Below, piece after piece: positions 63,100-64,000 of a DNA stretch of 64,000 nucleotides. The notes under the pieces were generated by a model that saw only the letters and a list, made by a program, of their open reading frames with translations, had not been told where the DNA came from and did not search any database. The stretch's first letter is position 1, and each line of letters begins with the position of its first letter. A program made the position numbers and the translations under genes. The stretch comes from Symbiodinium natans (lineage: Eukaryota; Sar; Dinophyceae; Suessiales; Symbiodiniaceae), in the NCBI GenBank assembly GCA_905221605.1, contig CAJNDS010002112.1, forward strand, positions 437,501-501,500, in the 5' to 3' direction.

Positions 63100-63984
63100 T
63101 CACGTGCTTGGAATCCCATACTGGTGCTGCAGTATGTCACAGCGCTGCTCATCACTGTATGGCGCCCCGCTCAGGTAATCAATGCACAGCTCCTCACCCG
63201 CCGCTACCGCCCGGCGCGTACGCACGTAGCAGCGCTGGGGCTCACTCGGGTTGCTCGCAACATAGCAGTTCGACTCTGCATCGTGGTTCATGGCGGAGGT
63301 GACAGGGTAGATCGCCATACCCTTGGCGAGTTCAACATCGTCACCGCTGTCACCACCGGTCTGCGACTGGATGGCCATGGAGTTCACCCTCACGAGACCC
63401 ATGAGGCGACCAAGAGCCTCAGAAGCCTGAGGTCCCGCCAACAAGGAGGACCACACTGAGTCCGAATTCGCCAGAATCGCAGCCAGCTCCTCTGCCATCT
63501 CCGACGTCTGCGTGCGGACGGCGGATTGGAAAAAACGATCCAGGGAGGCGTTGTCTTCCGAATCCAAGTCCTGAGGCTGTGACGCACTGTCACCATCGGA
63601 CTCGTCATCGGTGTCGTAAATCGGGCGCTTCATTGTCTGCCACCACGGCGGCGCTGCATATCCAAACCAAGGCGTCCGCGTCCACATTTCACCATCATCC
63701 GCAGGTGTGCAGTTTCGTAGGCTCGCCAACGCTCGGGCTGCCAGTACGTAGTACTCGTTCCCGCACTCACGCGCCCTCTCCACGTACTCGCCCCACCGAG
63801 GATTGGCGACAGGGCATAGAACATCATGGTAAGCCCACTTTGCAGCATCACGGCATGCATGGCTGCAGTATGACGCCCCGCATTCTTGCAGACAGGAGAC
63901 TGTCTCGGAATCCTCGCGCAGCAGCACCAGACAGTGCTGACAAAACCTTCCCGATGCAGCATCGTCGAACATCAGCATAGCCAT
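63100..63984 (-). CDS. MYND-finger/SET-domain protein (SMYD-like), runs off right edge
   Basis: SMYD-type proteins are lysine methyltransferases with a zinc-binding MYND finger inserted in the SET domain. The MYND finger is at residues 14-57 (FCQHCLVLLRE..., CGASYCSHACRDAAKWAYHD, C). An acidic linker (about residues 125-150, DTDDESDGD) follows. The C-terminal SET half has AIYPVTSAMNHDAESNC (NH motif) and GEELCIDYL. ATG 63984 is only the first Met in the window: the frame is open to the edge (DPVCG before it), and the first SET half should lie upstream, outside. At the other end, TGA 63100 overlaps a GTGAGG donor (AGCAC|GTGAGG), so the gene probably continues into a Cys-rich post-SET exon. The linker between the finger and the SET half is longer than usual. 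Confidence 0.8.
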   Translation of the reverse strand: MAMLMFDDAASGRFCQHCLVLLREDSETVSCLQECGASYCSHACRDAAKWAYHDVLCPVANPRWGEYVERARECGNEYYVLAARALASLRNCTPADDGEMWTRTPWFGYAAPPWWQTMKRPIYDTDDESDGDSASQPQDLDSEDNASLDRFFQSAVRTQTSEMAEELAAILANSDSVWSSLLAGPQASEALGRLMGLVRVNSMAIQSQTGGDSGDDVELAKGMAIYPVTSAMNHDAESNCYVASNPSEPQRCYVRTRRAVAAGEELCIDYLSGAPYSDEQRCDILQHQYGIPST

Positions 63985-64000
63985 GCCGCAGACAGGATCT

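Overview
This is nuclear DNA of a dinoflagellate. The strongest single clue is a complete 22-nt dinoflagellate spliced-leader (DinoSL) sequence, in genomic DNA, at 15035-15056 on the minus strand, followed by a second truncated copy at 15015-15030. Supporting clues are plant/alga-type telomere-like repeats (TTTAGGG/CCCTAAA) all over the window, a tandem array of near-identical genes, a single-exon PPR gene with a dinoflagellate-like repeat style, and the fact that nearly all convincing coding sequence lies on one strand (minus).

Layout. 1-4 kb: a PPR-type ORF and exon scraps. 4-13.7 kb: telomere-like arrays, microsatellites and palindromic elements with only short exon candidates. 14.1-15.06 kb: a retrocopy-like gene that starts just after relict spliced leaders and ends at a short A-run. 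15-23 kb and 23-40 kb: many short minus-strand exon candidates (about 60-230 nt), several with EF-hand loops, separated by long TTTAGGG or CCCTAAA arrays. Several exon edges use GTTTAG donors supplied by the array itself. 32.35-32.99 kb: a PX-domain gene. 40-51.7 kb: a tandem array (unit about 3.4 kb) of two-HMG-box genes, three apparently intact and one degraded. Each spacer also carries exon-like pieces of a second unknown gene. 51.8-55.3 kb: further exon candidates. 55.9-58.4 kb: exons of a choline-transporter-like (SLC44/CTL) membrane protein. 61.55-62.64 kb: a composite satellite built from CCCTAAA repeats plus a fixed 30-bp core. 63.1-64 kb: a MYND/SET (SMYD-like) protein running off the right edge.

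Interpretation. In this DNA the telomere-like repeats behave mainly as intron and spacer filler. In a run of consecutive introns (23.7-30.8 kb) the G-rich repeat sits near the donor and the C-rich repeat near the acceptor of the sense strand, so the intron ends could pair. A family of about 100-bp palindromic elements (ends TTGGGATG...CATCCCAA) inserts into telomere-like sequence with 8-bp target duplications. All exon calls rest on reading frame, splice-site phase and amino-acid character judged by eye. No alignment or transcript data were available, so gene boundaries in the exon-rich regions are not resolved.
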